A DNA stretch of 64,000 nt, taken from positions 1,058,419 to 1,122,418 of the forward strand of contig NZ_CP043653.1 in assembly GCF_014217685.1 (NCBI RefSeq), given 5' to 3'. The position numbers were made by a program, and so were the translations under genes. The notes beneath the pieces were generated by a model. The model made no database searches, was not told the DNA's origin, and saw only the letters and a program-made list of their open reading frames with translations. Within the stretch, counting starts at the first letter, position 1. Each line of letters opens with the position of its first letter. Below, in pieces: positions 1-8,992 of the stretch. Origin of the DNA: Glaciihabitans sp. INWT7 (GTDB taxonomy: Bacteria; Actinomycetota; Actinomycetes; Actinomycetales; Microbacteriaceae).

Positions 1-327
1 GTCGATCCAGACCACCGCCATCCCCTCGTGCCGTGCTCCGGCATGGTGGATGGAGGCGAGGTCGACGCCACAGTCGCCGCCGATCGTGATCGCCAGGCCG
101 GACACGGTGGCGAGCGCGGCCAACTGCGCATCTCTTATTTGGCGAAGCGAGCTCAGGCGCAATACCTCGCTGCCCTCGTCGGTGCCCGCCTCGGAGGGCA
201 CCTCGACGACGATGGTCGCCGACACCGGCAGGTCGCCGCTGATCGCGGAAGCCCCCTCCGCGAGCCTCATGGCACGGGACGAACCCGAGCCTTGCCATTG
301 GGGGACAATGAGAAAAGTGGCGGCCAC
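1..327 (-). CDS. Arginase/agmatinase-family protein (partial, C-terminus outside window)
   Basis: Minus-strand reading from a GTG at 325-327 gives AATFLIVPQWQGSGSSRAM, then GGDCGVDLASIHHAG and, at the window edge, MAVVWID. The GGD(H/C) segment followed by a VVWIDAH-type strand is the metal-binding core of the ureohydrolase (arginase, agmatinase, formimidoylglutamase) fold, in which Asp/His residues hold two Mn ions. Here the usual GGDH reads GGDC. The ATG at 268-270 would drop the conserved PQWQG start, so the GTG is preferred; a -10-like CATACT lies 6 nt upstream (334-339) and no Shine-Dalgarno is seen. Only about 109 residues are visible, so the substrate cannot be assigned. Confidence 0.75.
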   Translation of the reverse strand, partial: MAATFLIVPQWQGSGSSRAMRLAEGASAISGDLPVSATIVVEVPSEAGTDEGSEVLRLSSLRQIRDAQLAALATVSGLAITIGGDCGVDLASIHHAGARHEGMAVVWID

Positions 328-333
328 CTGTCA

Positions 334-339
334 AGTATG
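334..339 (-). promoter_or_regulatory. -10-like hexamer of arginase-family gene
   Basis: CATACT on the minus strand, 6 nt before the GTG start, fits a leaderless actinobacterial promoter. No convincing -35 was found. Confidence 0.35.
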
Positions 340-365
340 GCCGCCACCGGGTGAAGAGGGAGCGA

Positions 366-1007
366 TCAGATCGTGCGGGGTGCCTTCGCCAGGTTCGCCT
401 CGAGCTCGGCGACGTTCTGCCGGCTGCCGTATGCCGGGCGGTCGCGCTCGACGCGCCAGCTCTCGGAGAGCGGCCCGATGTTCACGGTGTCGAAGCCGAA
501 TTCGTCGTAGAGCTTCGTCACGAAGTCCGAGGCGTCCGCGAAGTCGGAGGACGTCGCGAGAGCGCGCCGCTTCGGGTCGCCCTTCGGGAAGCCGTCCGCG
601 GTGATGTCGGCGGCGGTGATGTGGTTGAAGCCCTTGGCGACCCGGGAGGTGGGAAGGTGCTCCTGCAGCATGCCGCTGACAGTCGTTTCGCCGGCGTCGA
701 GGGCGTCGATGTGACCGTCGCGCTCGAAGTAGTAGTTGTTGGTGTCGATCACGATCTTGCCGGCGAGCGGCTCGACGGGCACGTCTGCGTAGGCCTTGAG
801 CGGCACGGTGACGACAGCGACGTCCGCAGCCTCGGCGGCTTGGATGGCGGTGCCCGCCGTGGCCTTCGGCCCCAGCTCGGCCACGAGTTCCGTCAGGGTC
901 TCAGGTCCCCGAGAATTGCTGATGACGACGTCATAGCCGTTCTCGACCGCCTTGCGGGCGACCTGGCTGCCGATGTTTCCTGCTCCGATGATTCCAATAG
1001 TTGTCAT
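366..1007 (-). CDS. NADPH-dependent F420 reductase-like / NAD(P)-binding oxidoreductase
   Basis: 213-aa protein starting MTTIGIIGAGNIGSQVARK, a GxGxxG Rossmann dinucleotide site at residues 7-12. It continues with VVTVPLKAYADVP and IVIDTNNYY, typical of the F420_oxidored/prephenate-dehydrogenase-like NAD(P)-binding family that includes F420:NADP reductase relatives. Only the Rossmann domain and a short C-terminal part are present, the usual size for this family. The open frame extends upstream to 1178, but that extension is low-complexity Arg/Pro-rich and crosses an inverted repeat, so the ATG at 1005-1007 is chosen. The cofactor partner and substrate cannot be named from sequence. Confidence 0.8.
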   Translation of the reverse strand: MTTIGIIGAGNIGSQVARKAVENGYDVVISNSRGPETLTELVAELGPKATAGTAIQAAEAADVAVVTVPLKAYADVPVEPLAGKIVIDTNNYYFERDGHIDALDAGETTVSGMLQEHLPTSRVAKGFNHITAADITADGFPKGDPKRRALATSSDFADASDFVTKLYDEFGFDTVNIGPLSESWRVERDRPAYGSRQNVAELEANLAKAPRTI

Positions 1008-1077
1008 GCGTGAAGTAACCGGGGAGGGGCGGGAATTGTTCCCGGGAGTTCGCGCGGTGTCGAGGAGCTGGGACGGA

Positions 1078-1137
1078 CGACGCGTATCGAGACCCGCTGG
1101 GGGTCTCGATACGCGTCGCGGGTGCTCGCCGCTCGAC
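1078..1137. repeat. Inverted repeat and dispersed GGTCTCGATAC...GCTCGAC element, copy 1
   Basis: An 18-bp arm (1078-1095) is perfectly repeated inverted at 1101-1118 around a 5-nt loop. The right arm also starts a unit GGTCTCGATAC (1102-1112), 18 nt, GCTCGAC (1131-1137). The same unit with a 16-nt centre occurs at 59508-59541 between atpA and atpG. It lies between the stop of the PspA gene and the start of the oxidoreductase and could act as a terminator hairpin or be a dispersed palindromic repeat. Confidence 0.7.
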
Positions 1138-1146
1138 GGGCGGAGG

Positions 1147-1884
1147 CTACTGCTCGATCGCCGAGGGGGCCGGCGCACCGGCCTTGAGGGCGGCGAGCCG
1201 GGCGTCGAGCTCTATCGAGTCGTCCGAGGCATCCAATTGCTCGAACTGGGCATCGAGGCTCGAGGCCGCGAGCTCCTGGCGGCCGAGGACTGTCGCCTCC
1301 TGGCGACGGATCTTGTCCTCGAAGCGGCTGATCTCGCTCGTGGGGTCGGTGAGGTCGATGGACTTGACCGCATCCTGCACCTGAGTCTGCGCCTCAACGG
1401 TCTTCGACCGGGCGATCAGCTCGTCACGCTTCGACGACAGCTGGCTCAGCTTGGTGCGCATGGCATCGAGGCCGCGTTTGAGCTGGTCGACGACCGCGGT
1501 CTGGGAGGCGATGGTCGGCTCGGCGTCCTTCGCCTCCTTCTCCGAGGCCATCTGTCGACCGAGCGCCACCTTCGCCAGGTTGTCGAATTTGTCGGCGTCT
1601 GCAGGGTTGCCCGCCGCGCGCAGTTCGTCGCCCTTCTTACTGGCCGCCAGCGCCTTGCGACCCCAGTCCGCGGCGTTGTCGACGTCTTCGGTGTAGTCCT
1701 GTTCGAGCAGGCGGAGGTTGCCGATGGTCTGGGCCACCGCGCTCTCCGCCTCGGAGATGCTGCTCGTGTAGTCACGAACCATCTGATCGAGCATCATCTT
1801 CGGGTCTTCGGCCGAATCGAGCAGCGCGTTGATGTTGGCCTTGGCCATCTGAGCGATGCGTCCGAGAATTGACTGCTTTGCCAT
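1147..1884 (-). CDS. pspA: PspA/IM30 family membrane-stress protein
   Basis: 245 aa, MAKQSILGRIAQMAKANINALLDSAEDPKMMLDQMVRDY, the standard PspA/IM30 (ESCRT-III-like) N-terminus, followed by a long helical coiled-coil region of about residues 30-215 rich in Ala, Glu, Lys and Gln. PspA proteins coat the inner face of the cytoplasmic membrane and preserve its integrity under stress. The ATG at 1882-1884 matches the family N-terminus; in-frame sequence further upstream does not look like protein. The gene lies 96 bp downstream of the TPM-domain gene in the same direction, a pairing often seen in actinobacteria, so the two may be co-expressed. Confidence 0.9.
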   Translation of the reverse strand: MAKQSILGRIAQMAKANINALLDSAEDPKMMLDQMVRDYTSSISEAESAVAQTIGNLRLLEQDYTEDVDNAADWGRKALAASKKGDELRAAGNPADADKFDNLAKVALGRQMASEKEAKDAEPTIASQTAVVDQLKRGLDAMRTKLSQLSSKRDELIARSKTVEAQTQVQDAVKSIDLTDPTSEISRFEDKIRRQEATVLGRQELAASSLDAQFEQLDASDDSIELDARLAALKAGAPAPSAIEQ

Positions 1885-1980
1885 GGTGTTTCCCTTCGTT
1901 GTGTCACTGCGAATCTGGATAGCTGGATGAAACGAAAAGCCTGAATGAACTGCCTGGGCGAATTGCCGGTACGACATGCA

Positions 1981-4056
1981 CTAGAACCGGCCGCCGCTCG
2001 AGCGGCCGCCACCGCCACCGCCACCACCGAAGGATCCCCCGGAGCTCCGTGAGCTGCCGCCGAACCCGCCGCCGCTGAACCCACCGCCGAACCCACCGCC
2101 GCCGCCGCCGAATCCTCCGCCGCCGAAGACGCCTCCGCTATTGCCGCGGCCGCCGCCTCCGCTGAGCATGCCGCCGATGAGACCGCCGAGGATCGCGCCG
2201 CCGAGCCCGCCACCGAAGCTTCCCCCCTGCCCGCCACCCTGGCCGCCGCCCGCGGAGTCGACGTCGTTATGGGCGAGGGAGAGTGCCTGCGCGGCCAACG
2301 ACTGGGCCGCGGCCGCCTCCGCGAGTGCCTTCACCGGGTCAGAGGCCGCGAGGCCGACGGCGGTTTCGAGATGGCGGGTGGCTTCGGAGACCCGCGTTCG
2401 CGCAGCACTGCCGACCCCGCCACGGCGCGTCGTGATGAAGTCGTTGGCCGCCGAGATCTGGCTGGAGGCGGCGCTCATGGCGGTCGGAAGCTGTGCGGTC
2501 GCGGACTGCACCTTCTGCTGTTGATCCCTCACCGCGTCGAGCACCTGGTCGAGCGCCGCGTTGGCGGTGGTGAGCGAGGCGAGACTCGACAGTGGATCGG
2601 CGGGGCCGGTGCCGGTCGTCGCGGCGGCGAGCGCAGCTTCGGCGGCCGCTACCGGCTGACTGAGAGAGCCGGATGCCGTGGCCGGGAGGGCTCGCGCGGT
2701 AGCGAGGTCCTGCTGGGTGTCGGCCACCGCGGCGGCGAGCTTGCTTCGGGCATCCGCGAGGCTGGACGCGAGCGTGTCGATCGAGTCGAGCAGCTGCGTG
2801 GTCTGGCCGATACTGGCCTGGGCCGCCCGCACATTGATCGCCGCGACGCCGGAGTCTCCGCTGGCGATCGCGGTCTTCGCTGTCGTGCCGGCGCTGCCGA
2901 TGAACTCGAGGAGTTTGGCAACCTGGTCGGGGTTGCCGGCGATGGAGGACAGCGCCGCAGGAGAGAACGTCGCCTGCAGGCTGGTGAGAGTCGCGCGCGC
3001 CGTCGCGAGTCGGGTCGAGACCGCCTCGGCATCCGTCACCACGCTCTCCAGCGCCTGCGGCGCGGTCTTCTCGAGTTTGCGCAGGCCATCGAAGGCGTCG
3101 GCCTGGGCATCGAGTTCGGCGTCGGCGGCTTCGCAGAGTTCGATGATGCGGGAGGTCATCTCGCGCTTCTGTTGCGGCGTCTCCGGCACGGAGTCGTCGA
3201 GCTTCTGACGCAGGGTGAAAGCCTCGGCCACCTGGGACTTCGCGGTCGCCAGAGAAGCACTGAATGGAGTCGTCGCTTCGGTGCCGAACTGGGCGACGGC
3301 GAAACCGAGCTCCTGTTCGCTCGTCTTCAGCGAATCGTCGAGCTGCACGAGAAGGCTTCCCGCCTTCTGGTCGAGCTGCTCCTGGCTCGGGCCGGCGGGA
3401 GCGGATGCCGCACCGCCGACGCGCCGCCGTCGCGACCGCACGAAGAACACGATGCCGAGCACGATGAGGGCCAGCAGGATGATCACGATCACCACGGGAA
3501 GCGCGGAACCACTTCCGGACGGAGCGGGGGTGCCCGGAGCAGTGGTATCCGACCCCCCGCCCGGTCCGCCGCTGGATTCTCCCGCATAGCCCCTCGCCGC
3601 GGCCACCGCCGCACCCACCCAGTCGCTCTTCTTCAGCGCCGGGATGATGTCGTTAGTCTCGACGGCGTCCGTCGTGGAGGAGTCAGGGGACGATGCTCCG
3701 TAGGAGATCGAATAGTTGCGATCCACCGTGGCAACCGCGAGCAGGATGTCGTTCGCGCCGAGTCCGTTCTTCTTCGCGACACTCGACGCCCAGGCTGTCT
3801 TGTCGGAGACGCCGGTGAAACTGTCGACATAGACCACGAAGAGCTGGAGCTTCGTCGAGGCGTAGAGTGCGTCGGTCGCCGCAGTGATCTCGGATCCGCG
3901 CGAACCCACCGCATTGACGGTGTCCACGACGTAAGCCCCACCGAGGTCGACCGGCGACTGGGCCTGGGCACTCAGCGGCGCTGCCAGCGCGGCCACCAGG
4001 GCGATCGCGAACGCGGCGACCAGCCGGTAGACCCGGGTCGTGACGGTGACGCGAAT
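1981..4056 (-). CDS. TPM-domain (TPM_phosphatase/DUF477) secreted membrane-anchored protein, ATT start inferred
   Basis: About 691 aa. Signal-peptide-like N-terminus (VAAFAIALVAALAAPLSAQAQ), TPM domain (about residues 35-160, with LQLFVVYVDSFTG and ILLAVATVDRNYSISYG), a single membrane segment (ALPVVIVIILLALIVLGIVFFV) followed by RSRRRR, a long Ala/Thr/Gln-rich helical region, and a Gly/Ser-rich tail with many GGGFGG repeats. No ATG/GTG precedes the whole signal peptide. The first usable GTG (3994-3996) would cut it in half, whereas ATT at 4054-4056 sits 6 nt after a strong GAAGGAG. That makes ATT the best start. TPM proteins are implicated in membrane-protein quality control; precise role unknown. 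Confidence 0.8.
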   Translation of the reverse strand: MRVTVTTRVYRLVAAFAIALVAALAAPLSAQAQSPVDLGGAYVVDTVNAVGSRGSEITAATDALYASTKLQLFVVYVDSFTGVSDKTAWASSVAKKNGLGANDILLAVATVDRNYSISYGASSPDSSTTDAVETNDIIPALKKSDWVGAAVAAARGYAGESSGGPGGGSDTTAPGTPAPSGSGSALPVVIVIILLALIVLGIVFFVRSRRRRVGGAASAPAGPSQEQLDQKAGSLLVQLDDSLKTSEQELGFAVAQFGTEATTPFSASLATAKSQVAEAFTLRQKLDDSVPETPQQKREMTSRIIELCEAADAELDAQADAFDGLRKLEKTAPQALESVVTDAEAVSTRLATARATLTSLQATFSPAALSSIAGNPDQVAKLLEFIGSAGTTAKTAIASGDSGVAAINVRAAQASIGQTTQLLDSIDTLASSLADARSKLAAAVADTQQDLATARALPATASGSLSQPVAAAEAALAAATTGTGPADPLSSLASLTTANAALDQVLDAVRDQQQKVQSATAQLPTAMSAASSQISAANDFITTRRGGVGSAARTRVSEATRHLETAVGLAASDPVKALAEAAAAQSLAAQALSLAHNDVDSAGGGQGGGQGGSFGGGLGGAILGGLIGGMLSGGGGRGNSGGVFGGGGFGGGGGGFGGGFSGGGFGGSSRSSGGSFGGGGGGGGRSSGGRF

Positions 4057-4139
4057 GGCAGACTCCTTCGACCGCGGGGGATGACGCTGGCGCTGTCGCC
4101 TGCGATTCTACTGAATCCCCCTCAGCGAATGAAGGGCGG

Positions 4140-4913
4140 TTATCGCAGGATCACCGAGGAGGTAGGCCCGGTCACCAGGTCGGTGCTGAGGAAGGAGCCG
4201 TCTGCGCTCTGGCGGCTGAGGTCGAGGGCTGCGGACACCTGGTAGTCACCGGCGGCGAGGTGCGGCAGGTCGTCGCGAAAGCTCGTGGCGCTGTCGTCTT
4301 CGGTCGCGCAGGTGACCGGCTCGAACGATGCCGGGTAGGTCAGGGATGCCCCGGGTGCGAGGTCGACGAGGGCGGCCATCGCGATCATGGCGCCGTTGCT
4401 GTGCCACAGCACGACTCCGTCGCGCGAGAGGGTGATGGCCGGGGTCGCGGCCGTCGTGCCGGTGATGTGCTGGGTGCCGGAGTTGGTGAGGGTCACGGTG
4501 CCGGAGACGCTCTGGGCGGAAGCATCCCCCAGTTCGAAACTGGTCGTGAGCACGAGGCCGTCCGCGTTCGGAGCGACGTCGGCGAGCGCGCCGCCGCAGA
4601 GGTTGATCCTGTCGGCGGGAGCGCGCTTGAGCCCGCCATCGGTGGCAGAGCTGCCGAGGGGAGAGTCCCCTTTCGACTCCGGTGCGCTGGCGCTGGTGGC
4701 CGACCCCGAGCTGAACGAGGGCACGAGACCGCGGATGCCGGTGAACCCGGCGACCCCGATGCCCGCCACCGCGAGGGTCGTGGCGCTGCCGACCGCGACC
4801 TGTTGTGCGACGCGGCGACGAGAGCTGCGGCGCAGCACGCGCGAGAGATCGACGGTGCCGAGGGAGGGGCCCGTCTCGGCGAACAGCTTCTTGAGGTCAG
4901 ATTCGGTGGACAT
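4140..4913 (-). CDS. Membrane-anchored protein paired with ECF sigma factor (possible anti-sigma factor)
   Basis: 257 aa. A short cytoplasmic N-terminus (residues 1-35, MSTESDLKKLFAETGPSLG, RRSSRRR) precedes one hydrophobic segment (VAVGSATTLAVAGIGVAGFTGI), then an extracytoplasmic region with a beta-rich domain (LVLTTSFELGDAS, VSGTVTLTNSGTQHITG). The start ATG has GGGAGCG upstream and overlaps the end of the sigma-factor gene by 17 bp, so translation is likely coupled. Topology and coupling suggest an anti-sigma or signal-sensing partner, but there is no zinc-binding HxxxCxxC motif, so the role is inferred from context only. Confidence 0.65.
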   Translation of the reverse strand: MSTESDLKKLFAETGPSLGTVDLSRVLRRSSRRRVAQQVAVGSATTLAVAGIGVAGFTGIRGLVPSFSSGSATSASAPESKGDSPLGSSATDGGLKRAPADRINLCGGALADVAPNADGLVLTTSFELGDASAQSVSGTVTLTNSGTQHITGTTAATPAITLSRDGVVLWHSNGAMIAMAALVDLAPGASLTYPASFEPVTCATEDDSATSFRDDLPHLAAGDYQVSAALDLSRQSADGSFLSTDLVTGPTSSVILR

Positions 4914-5484
4914 GGATCGCTCCCTGTGGGTGGGTGGATTGCGGAGTGGATGCGGCGGGCTCGGGTTCGTCGGAGAGCGCGACCGCCATCTTCGCGAGGC
5001 CGTCACTGAGGTAGCGCTTCACCGCGCCGGAAGAGATGCCGAGCCACTCGGCGATGTCGTCGACCTTGAGGTCTTCGTAGTACCGCAGCACGATGCAGGC
5101 CCGCTCCCGAGGGGTGAGGCGAGCGAGCTCCGCGGTGAGGTCGATACGGCTGTCGGTGGCGGGAGCGGTGGACTCCTGCGCCTCAGGAACGGCGGTGAGG
5201 TGCGCGATCCGGCGCCAGCGGGAGGTGCGGCGCCCCCCGTCGAGCCAGGTGTTGAGGATGGCGCGCCGCACATAGGCCTCGGCGCTCGAGACCGTGAAGC
5301 CGTTGCGCAGCCGGCCGAAGGTCTTGACCAGGGCATCCTGCACCAGGTCTGCGGCATCATCCGCACTGCCGCTGATCAGCCACGCATAGCGCGTGAGAGC
5401 GTCGCCCCGCTCGGATACGAGCGCCTGGACGACCGATTGCCAGCCGCCGTAGGCCGACTGATCTTGTGGTGTTGCCGCGGCCAT
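4897..5484 (-). CDS. RNA polymerase sigma factor, ECF (SigE/sigma-70 family)
   Basis: 195 aa with region 2 (YAWLISGSADDAADLVQDALVKTFGRL, about residues 32-60) and region 4 (LTPRERACIVLRYYEDLKVDDIAEWLGISSGAVKRYLSDGLAKM, about 122-167), the two-domain layout of extracytoplasmic-function sigma factors. It directs RNA polymerase to a stress regulon; the signal is unknown. The downstream gene overlaps by 17 bp and encodes a single-span membrane protein that may hold the sigma factor inactive. The last 25 residues are Pro/Ser/Thr-rich. Confidence 0.9.
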   Translation of the reverse strand: MAAATPQDQSAYGGWQSVVQALVSERGDALTRYAWLISGSADDAADLVQDALVKTFGRLRNGFTVSSAEAYVRRAILNTWLDGGRRTSRWRRIAHLTAVPEAQESTAPATDSRIDLTAELARLTPRERACIVLRYYEDLKVDDIAEWLGISSGAVKRYLSDGLAKMAVALSDEPEPAASTPQSTHPQGAIHVHRI

Positions 5485-5567
5485 CCGGTTCCCCTCGCGC
5501 GTTCTCTAGAAGAGTGTCTACCTTCTAAGACGCACGAGGGGCAGAAAACGTTGTGACCGTGTGACGA

Positions 5568-7427
5568 TCAGTTCTCGATCGACAGCTTGAGGCGGCGGCG
5601 GATGTCGGTGAGCTGGCTCGTGAGGCTCTCCGGCAGTCGATCCCCGAAGGTCGAGAAGAACTGTTCCGTCGCATCGAGTTCGGCGAACCAGGCGTCCGGA
5701 TCCACCTCGAAGAGCTTGGCGAGGTCGCTGCGGCTCACCTCGATGCCGTCGAGGTCGAGTCCGCCGTCGATCGGCTTCCACCCGAGCGGGGTGTCGATGG
5801 CCGGGACGCGTCCGTCGACCCGCTCCAGGATCCACTCGAGAACCCGGGAGTTCTCGGCGAAGCCGGGCCAGAGGAACGAGCCGTCGGCATCCTTGCGGAA
5901 CCAGTTCACCTGGAAGATCTTGGGCGCTTTCGCTCCGAGAGTCTTTCCGATGTCGAGCCAGTGCGACCAGTGGTCCGCCATGTTGTAGCCGCAGAACGGC
6001 ATCATCGCGAAGGGGTCGCGACGCAGCTCTCCGAGGGTACCCTCCGCCGCGGCGGTGCGCTCGGAGGATACGGTCGCCCCGACAAACACGCCGTGCTCCC
6101 AGCCACGCGCTTCGGTGACCAGCGGCACGTTCGTCGCGCGGCGTCCACCGAAGATGATGGCGTCGATGACGACACCCTCCGGGTCGTCCCAGTCGTCTGC
6201 GATCGCCGGGCACTGGGCCGCGGCCACCGTGAACCGGGAGTTGGGATGGGCGGCGGGCGTTGCGGATGCCGGGGTCCACGCCTTGCCCTGCCAGTCGACC
6301 AGGCTGTCCGGAGCCGTGTCGCTCAGCCCCTCCCACCAGACGTCGCCGTCTTCTCGAAGAGCCACGTTGGTGAAGATCGTGTTGCCCCAGAGCGTGTCGA
6401 TGGCGGTCTCGTTCGTCGTACGCCCGGTGCCGGGAGCGACGCCGAAGAAGCCGGCCTCGGGATTGATCGCCCGCAGCCGGCCGTCGGCACCGGGGCGCAG
6501 CCACGCGATGTCGTCGCCGATCGTCTCGACCTTCCAGCCGGGGATCGACGGCTTGAGCATCGCGAGGTTCGTCTTGCCGCAGGCGGAGGGGAAGGCAGCG
6601 ACGACGTGGAAGGCCTTGCCGCGCGGGTTGGTCACCTTGAGGATCAGCATGTGTTCGGCGAGCCAGCCCTCGTCCCGGGCGAGCACGGAGGCGATGCGGA
6701 GGGCGAAGGACTTCTTCGCGAGCAGGGCGTTTCCGCCGTAGGCCGACCCGAACGACCAGATCTCTCGGGTCTCCGGGAAGTGGGAGATGTACTTCGTCTC
6801 GTTGCAGGGCCACGGCACGTCCTTCGCGCCGTCGACGAGGGGTGCTCCGACGCTGTGCACTGCGGGCACCCACTCGGTCTCCGGGCCGATGAGGGCGAGA
6901 GCATCCGCTCCCATCCGCGTCATGATGCGGGTGCTGACGACGACGTAGGGGGAGTCGGTGAGCTGCACGCCCAGCTTGGCGAGCGGGCTTCCGAGGGGGC
7001 CCATCGAGAACGGCACGACGTACATCGTGCGGCCGCGCATGCTGCCGGAGAACAGTCCGGCGAGCGTCGCGCGCATCTCGGCCGGTTCGCGCCAGTTGTT
7101 GGTCGGTCCGGCCGCATCCTCGGATTCCGAGCAGATGAACGTGCGGGCCTCGACGCGAGCGACGTCGTTCGGGTCGCTGCGGGCGAGGAAGCTGTTGGGG
7201 CGGTGCTCGGCGTTGAGGCGCAGGAGGGTTCCGGAATCGACCATCAGATGGGTGAGGCGGTCGTTCTCGGCGAGTGATCCATCGCACCAGACGACGGCGT
7301 CCGGGGTGGTGATGGCGGCGATGGAGGCGACCCACGCGACGACGCGGGCATCGGCAGTCGGCGGCACTGCGCCCGCGGAATCCGGTGCGGCGGAGAGGGA
7401 GCTCGGTCGGGCTGAGGTGATGGTCAT
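5568..7427 (-). CDS. pckG: Phosphoenolpyruvate carboxykinase (GTP)
   Basis: 619 aa, the usual length for GTP-dependent PEPCK. It decarboxylates and phosphorylates oxaloacetate to PEP, the entry step of gluconeogenesis, in the cytosol. Diagnostic segments are [14 protein letters not shown] (substrate/Mn site), [15 protein letters not shown] (P-loop, about residue 275) and [13 protein letters not shown] (metal-binding Asp pair). GGACGAG lies just before the ATG. The gene is divergent from a RamB-type regulator with 134 bp between the starts, which suggests carbon-source control by that regulator. Confidence 0.97.
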   Translation of the reverse strand: MTITSARPSSLSAAPDSAGAVPPTADARVVAWVASIAAITTPDAVVWCDGSLAENDRLTHLMVDSGTLLRLNAEHRPNSFLARSDPNDVARVEARTFICSESEDAAGPTNNWREPAEMRATLAGLFSGSMRGRTMYVVPFSMGPLGSPLAKLGVQLTDSPYVVVSTRIMTRMGADALALIGPETEWVPAVHSVGAPLVDGAKDVPWPCNETKYISHFPETREIWSFGSAYGGNALLAKKSFALRIASVLARDEGWLAEHMLILKVTNPRGKAFHVVAAFPSACGKTNLAMLKPSIPGWKVETIGDDIAWLRPGADGRLRAINPEAGFFGVAPGTGRTTNETAIDTLWGNTIFTNVALREDGDVWWEGLSDTAPDSLVDWQGKAWTPASATPAAHPNSRFTVAAAQCPAIADDWDDPEGVVIDAIIFGGRRATNVPLVTEARGWEHGVFVGATVSSERTAAAEGTLGELRRDPFAMMPFCGYNMADHWSHWLDIGKTLGAKAPKIFQVNWFRKDADGSFLWPGFAENSRVLEWILERVDGRVPAIDTPLGWKPIDGGLDLDGIEVSRSDLAKLFEVDPDAWFAELDATEQFFSTFGDRLPESLTSQLTDIRRRLKLSIEN

Positions 7428-7548
7428 GTCTCGTCCGTTTCGTCTGGGGCGGGGCTGGGTGGCCGCAAATTCCGGCCCTGAATCAAGATTGCGCGGCTTT
7501 CTTCGTGATTTCCAACGAATCGGCTGGTAAGAATAGGCTTTCTTTCAC

Positions 7549-7554
7549 TAGTGT
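7549..7554 (+). promoter_or_regulatory. -10-like hexamer of RamB-type regulator
   Basis: TAGTGT lies 7 nt before the ATG at 7562, with no Shine-Dalgarno between, consistent with a leaderless transcript. The 134-bp gap 7428-7561 must also hold the pckG promoter. Confidence 0.3.
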
Positions 7555-7561
7555 CAAATGC

Positions 7562-8992
7562 ATGACCGATCTTGCGACGCTGGGCCAGCGCATCCGACAT
7601 TTCCGAAACGAGGCGGGCCTCACGCTCGACCAGCTCGGGGAGCGGGTCGGCATCGCGGGGAGTCAGCTCTCCCTCATGGAGAACGGGCGTCGCGAACCCC
7701 GGCTCTCCCTGCTGCAGGGGATCGCCGGCACCGTCGGCATCCCGGTGTCCCAGCTGCTCGATGACGCGCCCCCGACGCCGCGCGCCGCTCTCGAGATCGA
7801 ACTGGACCGGATGCAGAAGGCCGCCGTGTACCAGGGGCTCGGACTCCCTGCCATCCGTCCCTCCCGCACGATGCCGGAGGAGACCCTCCAGTCGCTCGTC
7901 GGACTTCACCGCGAGCTCGCCCGTCGGGCACGCGAGGCGATCGCCACCCCGGAGGAGGCCCGCCGGGCGAACACCGAGCTTCGGCAGTCCATGCGCACCA
8001 GAGACAACTACATGCCGGAGATCGAAGAGCTCGCCGAGGAGGCCGTTCGCGGCGTCGGCTACGTCGGTGGCGCACTCACCCATCGCGCCGTCAACCTCAT
8101 GGCGAAGAAGCTCGGCTTCGAGTTGATCTTCGTGAACGACCTTCCACACTCCACGCGTTCCGTCACCGACCTCGCCAACGGGCGGATCTATCTTCCGCCG
8201 GCGTCGATCCCCGGCGGGCACGGGCTGCGTTCGATGGCGCTGCAGGCGCTCGCGCACCGACTGCTCGGGCATCAGGAGCCGGAGAGCTACGCCGAATTCC
8301 TTCGCCAGCGGCTGGAGATCAACTATTTCGCCGCGGCCTGTCTCATGCCTCTCACCCAGTCGGTGGAGTTTCTCAACCGCGCGAAGGCCGAGCGCAACCT
8401 CGCGGTCGAAGACTTCCGGGATGCCTTCGGCGTCACCCACGAAGCGGCGGCGCTGCGCTTCACCAACCTGGCGACGACCCACCTCGGCATGCCGGTGCAC
8501 TTCCTGAGGGTCGGCGAAGACGGCGCGCTCTACAAGGGCTACGAGAACGACGGCCTGCAATTGCCGACGGATGTCACGGGCTCGACCGAGGGCCAGCTGG
8601 TGTGCCGATACTGGAGCGCCCGCACCGCGTTCTGGCGCCCGAACCGCACCAACGAGTATTACCAGTACACCGACACCCCCACGGGCACCTACTGGTGTTC
8701 GACCCAGACCGGCACCGCGAGCAACGAGGAGTTCTCGATCACCTTCGGGGTGCCGTTCGCCGACGCGAAGTGGTTCCGCGGTCGCGACACGACGAATCGG
8801 GTGACGTCACGCTGCCCCGACGCGAACTGTTGCCGGCGCCCCGACACGGAGCTGTCGAAGCGGTGGGCGCACCAGGCGTGGCCGAGCGCGAAGCTGCACG
8901 CTCATATCCTGGCGCCGCTGCCCTCTGGCACGTTCCCCGGCGTCGACGACACCGAGCTCTACGCCTTTCTCGAGGCTCACTCGGGGGAGTGA
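7562..8992 (+). CDS. RamB-like XRE-family transcriptional regulator (HTH + IrrE-like + DUF2083)
   Basis: 476 aa. N-terminal Cro/C1-type helix-turn-helix (residues 5-60, LGQRIRHFRNEAGLTLDQLGERVGIAGSQLSLMENGRREP), a middle IrrE/ImmA-like region with ALAHRLLGH in place of the HExxH protease motif, and a C-terminal DUF2083-type domain containing several Cys (CRYWSARTAFW, YWCSTQTG, SRCPDANCC). This architecture matches RamB-like regulators of acetate, propionate and glyoxylate metabolism in actinobacteria. Divergent position from pckG fits control of gluconeogenesis. The upstream in-frame start at 7505 would add 19 poorly conserved residues and was not used. The 3' end overlaps the convergent glycerate kinase gene by 16 bp. 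Confidence 0.87.
   Translation: MTDLATLGQRIRHFRNEAGLTLDQLGERVGIAGSQLSLMENGRREPRLSLLQGIAGTVGIPVSQLLDDAPPTPRAALEIELDRMQKAAVYQGLGLPAIRPSRTMPEETLQSLVGLHRELARRAREAIATPEEARRANTELRQSMRTRDNYMPEIEELAEEAVRGVGYVGGALTHRAVNLMAKKLGFELIFVNDLPHSTRSVTDLANGRIYLPPASIPGGHGLRSMALQALAHRLLGHQEPESYAEFLRQRLEINYFAAACLMPLTQSVEFLNRAKAERNLAVEDFRDAFGVTHEAAALRFTNLATTHLGMPVHFLRVGEDGALYKGYENDGLQLPTDVTGSTEGQLVCRYWSARTAFWRPNRTNEYYQYTDTPTGTYWCSTQTGTASNEEFSITFGVPFADAKWFRGRDTTNRVTSRCPDANCCRRPDTELSKRWAHQAWPSAKLHAHILAPLPSGTFPGVDDTELYAFLEAHSGE

Noticed and set aside
2269-4245. 658-codon plus-strand open frame
   Set aside because: Antisense to the TPM-domain gene; Arg/Gly-rich shadow without domains, produced by high GC.
7424-8560. 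378-codon minus-strand frame
   Set aside because: Antisense to the RamB-like regulator, whose HTH and Cys-rich domain are clear.
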